A DNA stretch of 64,000 nt from Allolobophora icterica (lineage: Eukaryota > Annelida > Clitellata > Crassiclitellata > Lumbricidae): contig OY744605.1 of the NCBI GenBank assembly GCA_963556255.1, forward strand, positions 71,524,134 through 71,588,133, written 5' to 3'. A program made the translations under genes and the position numbers. This document shows positions 32,101 through 40,955 of the stretch, in pieces. Position 1 is the first letter of the stretch. The number at the start of each line of letters is the position of its first letter. The notes beneath the pieces were generated by a model that was given only the letters and a program-made list of their open reading frames with translations, had not been told where the DNA came from and did not search any database.

Positions 32101-34115
32101 ATCCTCGTGGATGGCACCAATTGTTACCGTTTGTTCTGTGGAGCCTTAGAGAAAAACCTTCAGGCACGACTCATATTTCGCCATTCACTATGGTTTATGG
32201 AACTCTTCCTCGGGGTCCACTTAGTGTGTTGAAGGAATCGTGGGCTGGCGAACGAAAAGTACCTCTTAACTTAGGTAAATCACCCGAAGAGTATCTCCAA
32301 TCACTGAAGGAAAACCTCGAATTCGCGAAAGTTTATGCAGATTACTATAGTGATATAGAAACCAAGCGGTATGCAGATTATTATAACTTGCGTAGTACTG
32401 ACAGAAAATACGAAGTTGGAGATAAAGTAGCAGTATTAGCACCAGATTTTGGTAGTTCTAAATTTTATAGTCGATGGCAAGGACCTGCTACCGTAGTCAA
32501 GGTTAAATCCCCATATTCTTATATAGTAGAAATAGAGGGAAAACAAAGACATTTACACGCAAATAAGATCAAGCGATACCATGAACGACTCGAACAAGCG
32601 ATGATCAATAGCTGTTCAGTAATTGTTGATCAAGATGAAGAATTTGGTATAGTAGAGGTTGTAGATCAGGAAGAACGTGAACAAATAAGTCCGAGTAAGC
32701 GAATTGATCCTCTGATTATAGCGCATCTTTCGCAAGAGGAACAGAAGCAACTTTTTGAAGTTTTGGATCGGCACACGGCAGTATTTGTGGATAAACCTGG
32801 GTATTGTCCAGTATTAGAACATGAAATTAAGATAACTCATGATTTCACTCCTAAGCGTTTAAGGGCATATAAAGTACCTGAGCTACTTAAACCTGAAGTA
32901 CAACGCCAGATAGAAGAAATGTTGGCATTAGACATCATTCGACCATCGAAAAGTGAAATGGCCAGTCCGGTAGTTTGCGTTTTAAAGGGGCCCAAAGGTC
33001 AAAATGGCGTTCGATTGGCAATTGATTATCGCCATGTTAACAAATATTCTCTAGGTGATTGTTACCCGACCCCAGACATTGCTGACGTCTTACAAAAGGT
33101 GGGACGGGCAAAGTTTATTAGTGTTTTCGACGCGAAATCGGGGTATTGGCAAATTCCAGTTCGGAAAGAACATCGATGGCTTACGGCATTCGTATGTGAT
33201 GCAGGACTTTTTGAGTTCACAAGAATGCCGTTTGGACTCAAGTCCGCTAGCAATACCTTTATTCGTGCTATGACCCAAGTTTTACATCCAGTGCGAAGTT
33301 TTACCGAACCATTCGTCGATGATATGGCAGTGGTTTCAATGAATTGGAATGACCATTTAGAACATCTAGAGAAATTCTTGCAAACTATTGAGGAAGCAGG
33401 ACTCACTTTGAATTTAAGAAAATGTAATTTTGCACAAAACAAAATAAAGTTTGTTGGCCATATAGTAGGGTCAGGTTGTATTGAACCTGATCCAGGTAAG
33501 ATCGCTACGATCAATGATATCCATCCTCCAACAACAAAGAAAGAAGTTAGAAAGGTTATGGGTTTTTTCAGTTACTTTCGAAATTTTATACCTGCTTTAG
33601 CTGAAAAAGCACGGATAATAACTGATTTGACACGAGATAACATACCTACGAAGGTGCCTTGGGAGCAAAAGCATCAAGAAGCACTAGATAAGTTAAAGGA
33701 TGATCTCAGTAAAGCTACACAGTTGCATACCATTGATTTCACTAAGGAATTTGGTTTAAGTGTTGACGCAAGTGCCACCGCGGTCGGGTGTTGCTTGTTT
33801 CAGTGGACCGAAGAAGGTCAAGAAAAACCAATTGCTTTTGCTAGCCTTAAACTTACAGATACACAGATGCATTGGTCTACAATTGAGAGAGAGGCTTTCG
33901 CAGTAATTTGGGCACTTAAACGATTCAAGTCATGGATATTTTTATCAAGGATAATCATTTATTCAGATCATAATCCTTTGTCTTATCTCACAGATGCAAG
34001 CCCTAAGAGTGCGAAACTGACTCGTTGGGCGTTAGCATTGCAAGAGTTTAACGTGGACTTTCGATATCGTCCTGGACGTCAGAACACGGTGGCTGATTTC
34101 CTCTCTCGGTTGTGA
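29124..34115 (+). CDS. gag-pol: Gag-Pol polyprotein, Gmr1-like (integrase before reverse transcriptase)
   Basis: This 1663-codon frame is intact. Residues 1-75 form a small N-terminal region. About 80-235 is a highly charged E/K/R repeat, probably a long helix. Gag continues to the knuckle CFLCHQKGHMARE (~478). Protease has ALSDSGAEICCID (~580). Integrase comes next: H-H-C-C finger (about 802-842, ending CASCQIC) and DDE core (MDCIGPM, ISSDCGTNFTS, LVERCNQ, ~874-974). Reverse transcriptase then follows with RLAIDYRHVN, FDAKSGYWQ, MPFGLKSASNTF and the catalytic FVDD (~1398), then RNase H to the end (SVDASATAVGC, YSDHNPLSYL). PR-INT-RT-RH order with Gypsy-type sequence defines Gmr1-like elements. 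Only 195 bases separate the stop from the 3' LTR. Confidence 0.97.
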   Translation: MEALTTEMQANIRKMSSERLRVYLMKAGRDEDDVMSWDRNQLMEEWAMEIGKEEEEFKGSPISPTGVDYELQKRRLEFEIRKYEEQREKEEREEKRREEEKKEQREKEEREREERKEKEEREREERKEKEEREREERKEKEEREEKRREEEKKEQREKEEREREERKEKEEREREERKEKEEREREERKEKEEREEKRREEEKKERKEKEEREKKERKEKEERERKEKQEERNVRDSLASRTKRYSDALKNILWKFPSDPIEIPGFFDHLDGLFNVYEVDEDVRAKLLLAILSERAKALTMRLTEAQLHDYKFLKEFLLREFKISPSNLRARFWSLHKASDESFTIYSSKLRVALMYYLKSRKITDEFDKLVSLLVADRLKESLSKACLDYILAQEKEEWLSCEDIANAADIYVASHDGGNDLVCRSHPTPKYNNWTRGQPHVQVNNQTAQPKSPKPEIRGEAKIGARVSQEEAKVKGLCFLCHQKGHMARECQTKPSSKKVSTCISGNPTEEVTDLFVEKVNVLHEIPEQVKQGNLLDNSKPIGLETAVRVYENSIDGLHERSYINVQIEDLPSQPALSDSGAEICCIDKKLIESLSLPVIKRINIIGFQGEGCKADVVYLQMKLANSMEGTTNIAPSLCVMFAAVPKLNERVILTPHVVDLLRDSSQYVVMVAGVDRCVQINKGAEEDNLEVNIEKSNSNESLPSEVNEYSQEQLVDDSDNFLDVESTEFKSDEGVANNDTLLREQQNCHNLISCWQQARQNKNNFFIDNNLLYHKGEIMGHKVNQLCLPEDRIEVVLRVAHDAPCAGHMAFKATRARIKLNFWFPRMDERIREYCASCQICQLRTPVKVADRVPITPIPRADELCFNHLNMDCIGPMVVTGESNKSKPQYNYALVLVDKFSRWPMAYPLRSLNAKGVCEALLQVFTTFSIPRIISSDCGTNFTSRLTKEFLRRMGCSPRFNTPGHPEAAGLVERCNQSLKTMIFKLAQSDPRGWHQLLPFVLWSLREKPSGTTHISPFTMVYGTLPRGPLSVLKESWAGERKVPLNLGKSPEEYLQSLKENLEFAKVYADYYSDIETKRYADYYNLRSTDRKYEVGDKVAVLAPDFGSSKFYSRWQGPATVVKVKSPYSYIVEIEGKQRHLHANKIKRYHERLEQAMINSCSVIVDQDEEFGIVEVVDQEEREQISPSKRIDPLIIAHLSQEEQKQLFEVLDRHTAVFVDKPGYCPVLEHEIKITHDFTPKRLRAYKVPELLKPEVQRQIEEMLALDIIRPSKSEMASPVVCVLKGPKGQNGVRLAIDYRHVNKYSLGDCYPTPDIADVLQKVGRAKFISVFDAKSGYWQIPVRKEHRWLTAFVCDAGLFEFTRMPFGLKSASNTFIRAMTQVLHPVRSFTEPFVDDMAVVSMNWNDHLEHLEKFLQTIEEAGLTLNLRKCNFAQNKIKFVGHIVGSGCIEPDPGKIATINDIHPPTTKKEVRKVMGFFSYFRNFIPALAEKARIITDLTRDNIPTKVPWEQKHQEALDKLKDDLSKATQLHTIDFTKEFGLSVDASATAVGCCLFQWTEEGQEKPIAFASLKLTDTQMHWSTIEREAFAVIWALKRFKSWIFLSRIIIYSDHNPLSYLTDASPKSAKLTRWALALQEFNVDFRYRPGRQNTVADFLSRL
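29380..29815 (+). repeat. In-frame minisatellite in gag coding for a charged helix
   Basis: A 33-base unit encoding EREERKEKEER-like text is repeated within a ~153-base higher-order unit. The higher-order units start at about 29398, 29551 and 29707. All copies keep the reading frame. Confidence 0.9.
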
Positions 34116-34310
34116 CTCGGATGGTGAAAGGGGGAAATGGCCCGACACACAAGGATCGAGCCCGCAAATTGTGTGGATAGGTTGACTAACTGATGTGTTT
34201 TGTTTTGGTTGTATATGCTGTATCGAGATGGAGTCTGGAGGCCCGGCTTGATCGTGATGACCCGTTCGGGATGGTGCTGAAGACGTGTCATCATCTGAGG
34301 GCGGAGGGAA

Positions 34311-34742
34311 TGTCGTGGTCTACGCGGGTGCATGCATCAAGGGAAGAAAACCGACGCGTCAACAAGCTTGTTTACAACGCACGGAAATTTCTGCAGCAAG
34401 CTGTCAACATTAATTCGGTGCATGCAACAAGGATATACGTGTTCAGTAGGACTTTCCAGGGAAAAGTACAGTGACGTCACAGAACGTTCTGGAATCCGGG
34501 AGAACTCTATATAAGATAGACCTGATGTACATTGGGGGCCTTTTGACGAAGATTTGTAAACGTTGAAACATTGATCGTATAACGTTCAATCGAGACCAGC
34601 CAACCTGTGTGCTGTCTACGATTGTGATATTTGATAGACGAGTTGACTTACTCTACACTTAATCGACTTTATTTTTAAATAAAGATCTTTTAATAGTTCC
34701 TTCGTTGGTTCGTCGTTGCGATCGAAGGAGTCGACCGCGACA
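34311..34742 (+). repeat. 3' LTR of the Gmr1-like element
   Basis: 432 bases, no difference from the 5' LTR noticed. It is preceded by the polypurine tract GAGGGCGGAGGGAA and followed by the ACTGG target duplication. Confidence 0.97.
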
Positions 34743-36491
34743 ACTGGGTTGAGTAAACCATGCCTAAGATCTTTGGAGCAGGACATGTCGACCGCCTGCC
34801 AGTGCTGCTTTCAGGTGATGGTGTGAATAAGCTCCTTTTTGTGCCCAAATTAGCCTTTGGGACAGGATGCAATGAATTCATGGTCGTTCATATTCTTCTG
34901 AAGTTGTGAAAACTCACAGTTGACAAGGTTCAAGCCTTGAGCTTTGATACAATGTATGTCAACACTGGGCATTTCAACGGATTGTGTGTAATGTTGGAAG
35001 ACAAATAAGCTGAGAGCTCTTGTGGTTGGCCTGCCGTAATCATGTAATGGAATTGATTTTAGCCAAAGTATTCACCTTGTGCTGCAGTCCACCTGTTCTC
35101 CATAAATCCCAATCTTCAAGAGATTTAAAGCTGCTGGGAAGGTGTGACACGTGTCAACTTCCGAGGACTGGAAGTCATAATTATCCGGCACTGCAGCCCC
35201 CATGAAACAGCGTCAGTTTTCTCAAGGGTTTGCTGAAAGAAATTCAGAGATCAGAGACAACTACCAAGAGCTCATTGAGCTGACAGTGGTTGTCCTTGGA
35301 AGTCAGTCTTCAATCATTCACTGGAGAGCCGTGGGCCAATTCACCATGCACATTGGATGGCCAAGTTACTGTATGCAATCAAAATCTAACTTTTTCGCGA
35401 TCAGATTCATTGATTTTTTAAGTTTGGTGCCCTGTTTTATGCAAAGGCATGGACAAAGGCCCCACTTGCTGCTGAAGCTCAAGAACAAGATCTATCACTT
35501 TGGATTGGTCTAGGACAATATGAGTCTATTGACTGTGACATTAGCGTTGCTGCCAGGACGGTCCTAAAAACCACTTGTGGTACCTTTCAGACGAGGCTGT
35601 AGGTCTGGCACTGTTCTCAGACCAACTTCCTGTAACAGATAAAGTGAAGATTGTCTACAGAATGACTGCAAAGCCTGGTGAAAGAAGGTGAGAAGTGATG
35701 CTAAGGTACTGAAAGAGGGGTTTTGGGTGATTTTACAACCCGCTGAGCACTGACAATACTGTGACACGTGAAGATGAGTAGTTTTTGTGTTACACTTCAA
35801 CCACAGAAATGGATCGAGAATGAGGATTATAAGCAAGGCAGATAGATAATTCAGCAGTTGAGAGTGGTGAGTGGCTGAGAGGGTGTGAAGTTGTTCGAGG
35901 AATTCTACTGACTCATCACCAATGATGAAGAAGAAAAGCAGTTTCTTCTTCAACTGGTCGAGGCAAATATGAAAGCTGTTCTCACTCACACAAGAAAGAA
36001 GACTGCTGTTGACGCAGTGCTTGCAAAGCCTTGCAGTTTCTAGAGTCAAATACTGTAACGGGTGTTGAAATTATAAAACAAGAACAATCGACATTCGATA
36101 TTCATGGACTGGACGATGTTTTTGACATTTTTGGATATTTCCAATTCATTAAACCTGATGAAATTTTACAGTCCCATCTGTCTAACTGTTCTTGTATTAC
36201 ATATGTTGTCAAATTACAGTAATATTTGATCTGTCTTGAAATAAAATACATCTGTATGCTCAACACACTCATATCTACAATTAATGTCTATTTATCGGCA
36301 TATCACTAAGTAACATAGTCCGTGAGCATCGTCTTCCAGTTGGAATAGGAAGCTGAAATTTTGTCTCAATAATACTATTGATAGGTCTACAAAACTGAGA
36401 GGGTGGCCTGGTTTCTAGCTTGAACTTTATTTTTTACCATGTGTCTGTGGACCACCCTAACGTATATACAGGGCATATATATATATATATA

Positions 36492-37493
36492 TCTATATAA
36501 ATAAAGCGAGAATTCTGTGTGTCTGTCTGTCTGTTTGACCGGGATTAACTTCTACAATTTTGCACCTTTTCACTCGAAACCTTCACTACTGTGTCGGCCT
36601 CGGCATCGGACACCCAGTGGAGGGGTTCGCGTACCCCCTTTTCACCGCTAACATGGTGAAAATCCCCCAAAACTCTACCCAACCGACCGTCGCTCACGCC
36701 CCAGCTCGCCTCTTCCACTGCATGGCGCCGGTATTCCCCAACGTCATTAATAATGCGCATAACGACACCGTCCCTCACGCCCCAGCTCGCCTCTTCCACT
36801 GCCAAGCGGTTCTATTTATGGCGCGGGTATTCCCCAACGTCATTAATAATGCGCATAACGACGTTGTTGACTTTCGCACAAAATTTAATTACGATCGATT
36901 CGAACTATATTCATCGTTTTACAGCAAAATTATATATTCAAAGACTCTGCTTTACTAAGGGCAGTGAGGGCTAGATTTCTGGCGTTTTCTTTAACCCGCC
37001 AACGCCGGGTTCACCCTCTTCGACTGCGAAGCAGTCAGTCCACGGGAGACTGCGAAGCAGTCGTCGCCAGAGGGCGACTGCGAAGCAGTCAGTCCACGGC
37101 AGAGGTCGCAAGACGCGACAAGGCGTATACAAGACTGCGAAGCAGTCTCCGCTGTACGCAAGAAAGCGTCTACAACACTGCGAAGCAGTCTCCCCCACAG
37201 GTCGCCAGACGCCACAAGGGCCTCCAAGACTGCGAAGCAGTCGCCGCCATAGGGCGACTGCGAAGCAGTAAGTCCACGGCAGAGGTCGCTATACGTCAGA
37301 AGGCGTATACATGACTGCGAAGCAGTCTCCGCTGTACGCCTAGACTGCGAAGCAGTCTCCCCCACAGGTCGTCTAAATTTCTTCCTTATTCGCTACACGG
37401 ATTTAAACTTATAGTCTTATACCTAAATTTGTTGCTTATTCGCTACAGGGATTGAAACTTATAACCCCGGGCAACGCCGGGTAAACCAGCTAG
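36492..37493 (+). mobile_element. Helitron-type element (non-autonomous)
   Basis: The left end is A|TCTATATAAATAAAGCG followed by CTGTCTGT. The right end is a GC hairpin, CCCGGGCAACGCCGGG, 7 bases before CTAG (37490-37493). A 5' TC end, a 3' hairpin and CTRR fit Helitrons; the base after CTAG is A rather than the expected T. There is no Rep/helicase coding. The interior holds nine palindromes (see next) and near 37001-37012 a second 3'-end-like hairpin (CCCGCCAACGCCGGG). Confidence 0.7.
37022..37357. repeat. Array of nine GACTGCGAAGCAGTC palindromes
   Basis: Copies start at 37022, 37048, 37076, 37133, 37176 (CACTGC variant), 37228, 37256 (last base A), 37313 and 37343. Each can fold into a 6-bp stem with a GAA loop. 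Spacers are themselves repeated: the run of copies 3-4-5 with spacers is duplicated as copies 7-8-9, so the array grew by segmental duplication. Confidence 0.95.
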
Positions 37494-37671
37494 ATTGGGG
37501 ATTTTCACCATGTTAGCGGTGAAAGGGGGTACGCGAACCCCTCCACTGGGTGTCCGATGCCGAGTCCGACACAGTAGTGAAGGTTTCGAGTGAAAAGGTG
37601 CAAAATTGTAGAAGTTAATCCCGGTCAAACAGACAGACAGACACACAGAATTCTCGCTTTATTTATATAGA
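37494..37671 (-). mobile_element. Inverted 5'-end fragment of the same Helitron family
   Basis: On the minus strand it starts A|TCTATATAAATAAAGCG at 37671 and runs about 178 bases, matching 36492-36672 with few changes, until it meets the CTAG end of the plus-strand element. The pair gives the locus apparent ~180-bp terminal inverted repeats. Confidence 0.8.
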
Positions 37672-38359
37672 TAGCAGTTCTGCGCATTCTCGAGGACAAA
37701 TGACGTTCTTCGAACCACCACGTCCATCCAGCATAGCTAGGATACGAGTGCAACGAAACCTTACGAAGCTTAAGATTTGACCTTAGTGGTCACGCCTAGC
37801 TATATATTTCCTGTCTTGGCACCAGTCTCGCTGAACCCACAATTATCTCGCGTTCTCATCACTGCCAACCACAGTAGGCCTACTTCTCCTCAATGATTAT
37901 GCGGTCCGTCGATCTCCAGAACCGAGATCATTAGACGTCGGTATTTCTGATGCCTTCGACCACAAGACACTGTCAAGTGACCAGAGGAGCAATGAAGCTA
38001 AGCCTGCTTTGATGACCCATCCGAAAAGCTAATTAGCTACGTAGATGTGCGGTTTTTCTATGACGATCGTTTATCCTCGACTCTGCATATTTTTCAGTTA
38101 ATTGGTGGAGCGAGATTGTTAACTAGCGTTTCCCATTTGGATAGTTGCCACGCCTTTTTAATAAGATCCCCATGTGGCCTAGGTATTGTACCGACAAAAG
38201 CAAGCCTGCATATCTTTACTCGACGCGTTGACTGCTTAACTTGCGCATGAAAAATTTCCTAGCTCCTCACTCCACTTAAATCTTTCGCCATTTTTGATCC
38301 TAGAATGTCCATGCAGTGGCCTTGACAAGATGGATCACTGTCACATGGCGCCATATAAT
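37672..38359. other. No gene recognised
   Basis: Unique-looking sequence without convincing exons. The 67-codon plus frame at 38047-38250 has no recognisable motif. Confidence 0.4.
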
Positions 38360-38546
38360 CAGTGGCGGCGCCAGAGGTGGGCTAGGGGGTGCTTAGCCCA
38401 CCCAAACTGTGGCTCAGCCCCCCCCCCCCAAACAAAACGCTGGAAATCTCTGAAGCTTTGCAATGCTTACAAAGGAGGAGGGAGAAAGGGAAGAGCTTAG
38501 GGCTTCAGCCCCCCCCCCCAAACCTGAAATCCTGGCGCTGCCACTG
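38360..38546. mobile_element. hAT-type MITE with CATATAAT target duplication
   Basis: The ends are CAGTGGCGGCGCCAGAG and the inverted CCTGGCGCTGCCACTG, flanked exactly by CATATAAT (38352-38359 and 38547-38554). The 187 bases contain two C-runs and no frame. Confidence 0.9.
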
Positions 38547-38954
38547 CATATAATTTAATTGGCGTTGGTGATTAAAAAAATTCGATTTATATCTATGTAA
38601 ACAAAACCCAGCTGAACCACTATGGGACAATCGCACTAGACGTAATGCGTTGTAAGGTTTTCTGCAATGAACTTAGTGTCGACCAGCTGACACAGCTTTG
38701 AATCAGATGCGAAAGCTTCCATAGGGCCACACCTGTAAAATGTTGCGGGGTTTGGTGGATGACGAGTGGATTTAAAGTGTGGGGCCCCTTAACCATCGCT
38801 CTCTCCCCGACTTCACCCTACCGGAGTATGAACGAAAATGAATTACAATCTGGCTGTTTGGACTTTCATTTGCAGTGTCGTGCGTTACTGCCTATTTTGT
38901 AACGCGTTCTGTAGCTATAGTCTCCATCGTCTTTAGCACTGGTTCAGTAGACAA

Positions 38955-39235
38955 GGGCAGCTCTGGGGAGGTGTTTCTTTTCTGTTGCTCGCCCTAGACT
39001 CTGGAAGTCTCTTCCGGCAAATTTCGCTCTGCAGTCTGCCAGTCTGTTCTGACCTTCGGATATCGACTAAAAGCTCCTCTATCTATCACTCCTCAGGCTT
39101 CCACTCTAAATTAGTTTCACCCCTTAAAGAATTCCTACTGTTATCCATCCACCCCTCTGCCTTCCAATCTCTCTAGCCACACACGAAACCCACCTTAACA
39201 GATAGCTGCTTCCTTTAAATGTAAATGTAAATGTA
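38955..39235 (+). mobile_element. L2-like LINE 3' fragment
   Basis: Frames near 38975-39180 give ARPRLWKSLPANF and SFTPLKEFL-like text, the last conserved boxes of an L2-type reverse transcriptase, followed by a (TGTAAA)-type tail at about 39217-39234. Stops interrupt the frame. Confidence 0.55.
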
Positions 39236-39602
39236 CGCGATTTTCTATAGCGACCGCATATGACCTCGACCCTGCTCAATTTTCAATGAATTGATCGGGT
39301 GAGATCCTTTACCACCACTGCCCGTTTGAATGGGTGCCACGCCATTTAAGGTCCCCGTGTTGGGACCGTACTAGCCCGAGATTTAAATAGTGCCTGGGTT
39401 CCTGGCAAGCGGATGTGGTTCTTCTCTTAATTGTTATCCCTGGACAACCCATCTGACATGACGAAGCGCTCGCGAATTAGCTGGTGCCCGACGCTATGCT
39501 TTTACGTAGCGCTTTAACAAATTTAGATTATGATTACTATTAAAAACTCACCTGTTCCTGAACTCATGTCCCCCATGGGGGACATGAGTTCTGTGCCTTC
39601 TC

Positions 39603-40240
39603 GGAATCCTTAAGGCCTTATTATTATTTATTATTATTAATATTCTTTATTGAAAAACCAAAAGCGAACCGCACATTGGTGAACAAGTAAAGAAAAAAAT
39701 ATAAAACAGAAGAGATAAGAAGATAATAATATTTGAAAAAAGGAGAGTAAATTTAAAAAAAATAAAAATTACTAGGCTAACAACACTACATCAAAAGCAT
39801 CATAAATAGTAGAGAAATTTAAAACTATAGCTATTATCTAAAATGGCTGGCAGTTTTACTAATTAAACAACATCAAAAAGCATCCTAATAATAAAGCTTT
39901 TTCTAACCAGATTATCAGAATGGGGTAAAGTAAGATTGTGGCCCCTGGGGCGCAACAGATATCCTGTTAATTTAATTTGAGGCAATAAATCATGAAGGAC
40001 ATGACCATTAAAGCTTCTTATGGCTAGTTGACAGAGTTGAACATAGGGAGGGTTGTCTTCAGGTAAGTATAATGTCCTCTCATTAGTTTTCTTATGATTG
40101 AAGATAGTTTATCCCGATCACTTTGAGTAGTAAAACCCCACCAGGCAGGAGAAGCATAAAGTATTCTAGAGAGGATTGTTGCTCTAACCACCATAGAATA
40201 CATCATAAAGGCAAGGTCCTTGTAGACCGTGAGCTACTAA
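39603..40240 (-). mobile_element. LINE 3' fragment with reverse transcriptase C-terminus
   Basis: The minus strand from 40206 reads ATILSRILYASPAWWGF, SIIRKLMRGHY and, after a frameshift near 40060, LCQLAIRSFNGHVLHDLLP and RPRGHNLTLPHSDNLV, ending with a stop at 39865-39863. Then come an AATAAA (minus, about 39650-39645) and a TAA-rich tail. This is the classic C-terminal region and 3' end of a Jockey/I/CR1-like LINE, inactive. Confidence 0.75.
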
Positions 40241-40955
40241 AGGTTCGAAGAGCATATATGGAGCGGCGAGCCTGACTACAAATTCGGTTAACATTTTGGC
40301 TTAACTAACCCTGAATTAACCCTGGAATTTGATCTGCACAACGATTTTGCTTAGTAGCGAACATCGACTCAGCAATTGAGCATAAATAAATCGGCGCTAT
40401 AGAAGTGTTTTATTGTTTTTTTTATTGGCCTACATTACTACGTGAGAGCATCACTGTATCGTCATCGTACTCTACCAGGTGTCGTTTAGCTATTTGCGAT
40501 TAAGTGGGCCGTCATAAGACCAAGGAATCTATAATAGAGAAATTAAACATCGTTCAACCTACTGTATATAATTATAATCCGGTATGCTTCCTTACCCACA
40601 GATGTCACCCTGCTTTAAATTTCTAGACCTGTTATTCAGTTTGATGTTTCACTCTCCACGGGCACTGTTTACTCTTCAAACATAGTTTTTCGTCGATTTT
40701 TCCTAATAAATCTACTAAGTAATAAACTGAAACGCATTTTGTTATGTAAACACGATGAGTTACCTTCCTGGCCGTCACGAGTTTGCGATCATGCCACTTT
40801 CGTTGTTTAAGACGAACTTTCCTATCATGTGGTAAATTGGTCCTTGTCATAAGACTTGGTCACGAGAATGCAACTAGATATATTGAATTACGGATGTTTT
40901 GTTCCGTAGTATCGTGATTTTCTTGGGTTTTGAACGGTAGTGTTAATAACAGAGA
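40241..40955. other. Upstream region of the GH3 gene, no element recognised
   Basis: AT-rich sequence. No clear TATA or initiator could be assigned, so the 5' UTR start of the GH3 gene is not defined. Confidence 0.4.

Larger units (their letters stand above)
28168..34742 (+). mobile_element. Complete Gmr1-like Ty3/Gypsy LTR retrotransposon
   Basis: 432-base LTRs at 28168-28599 and 34311-34742 read as identical, starting TGTCG and ending CGACA. The target duplication ACTGG is exact (28163-28167 and 34743-34747). It contains a primer-binding site, one uninterrupted gag-pol ORF and a polypurine tract (34297-34310) directly before the 3' LTR. All parts needed for autonomy appear present, so it is young and possibly active. 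Confidence 0.97.
27930..35720 (+). pseudogene. Decayed transposase-like gene, split by the LTR element
   Basis: Coding remnants lie before (about 27930-28167) and after (34743-35720) the nested retroelement. Readable boxes across frames are DRLPVLLSGDGV, LSFDTMYVNTGHFNG, LACRNHVMEL, HHAHWMAKLLYAIKI and LWYLSDEAVGLALFSD. I recognise these as the pattern of a widespread transposase-like family but cannot name the superfamily with certainty. Several stops and frameshifts make it dead. Confidence 0.6.
27678..36459 (+). mobile_element. DNA transposon with ~130-bp TIRs and 8-bp target duplication, hAT-like
   Basis: Left TIR 27678-27807 and right TIR 36322-36459 are inverted copies starting TAGGGTGGTCC. 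The element is flanked by ACGTATAT on both sides (27670-27677 and 36460-36467). 8-bp duplications and YARNG-type ends fit hAT, although TIRs this long are unusual for hAT, so the superfamily is provisional. The interior carries a decayed plus-strand transposase-like frame and is split by a complete LTR retrotransposon at 28168-34742. Without that insertion the element would be about 2.2 kb. Confidence 0.8.

Noticed and set aside
37022..37357. CRISPR-like array
   Set aside because: Repeats are perfect palindromes of 15 bases, spacers are irregular and themselves duplicated, and the context is a eukaryotic Helitron. Not a CRISPR.
36492..37671. A simple TIR transposon with 180-bp inverted repeats
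   Set aside because: The right arm starts exactly after a Helitron-type hairpin-CTAG end and no target duplication flanks the whole, so a Helitron plus an inverted 5' fragment fits better.
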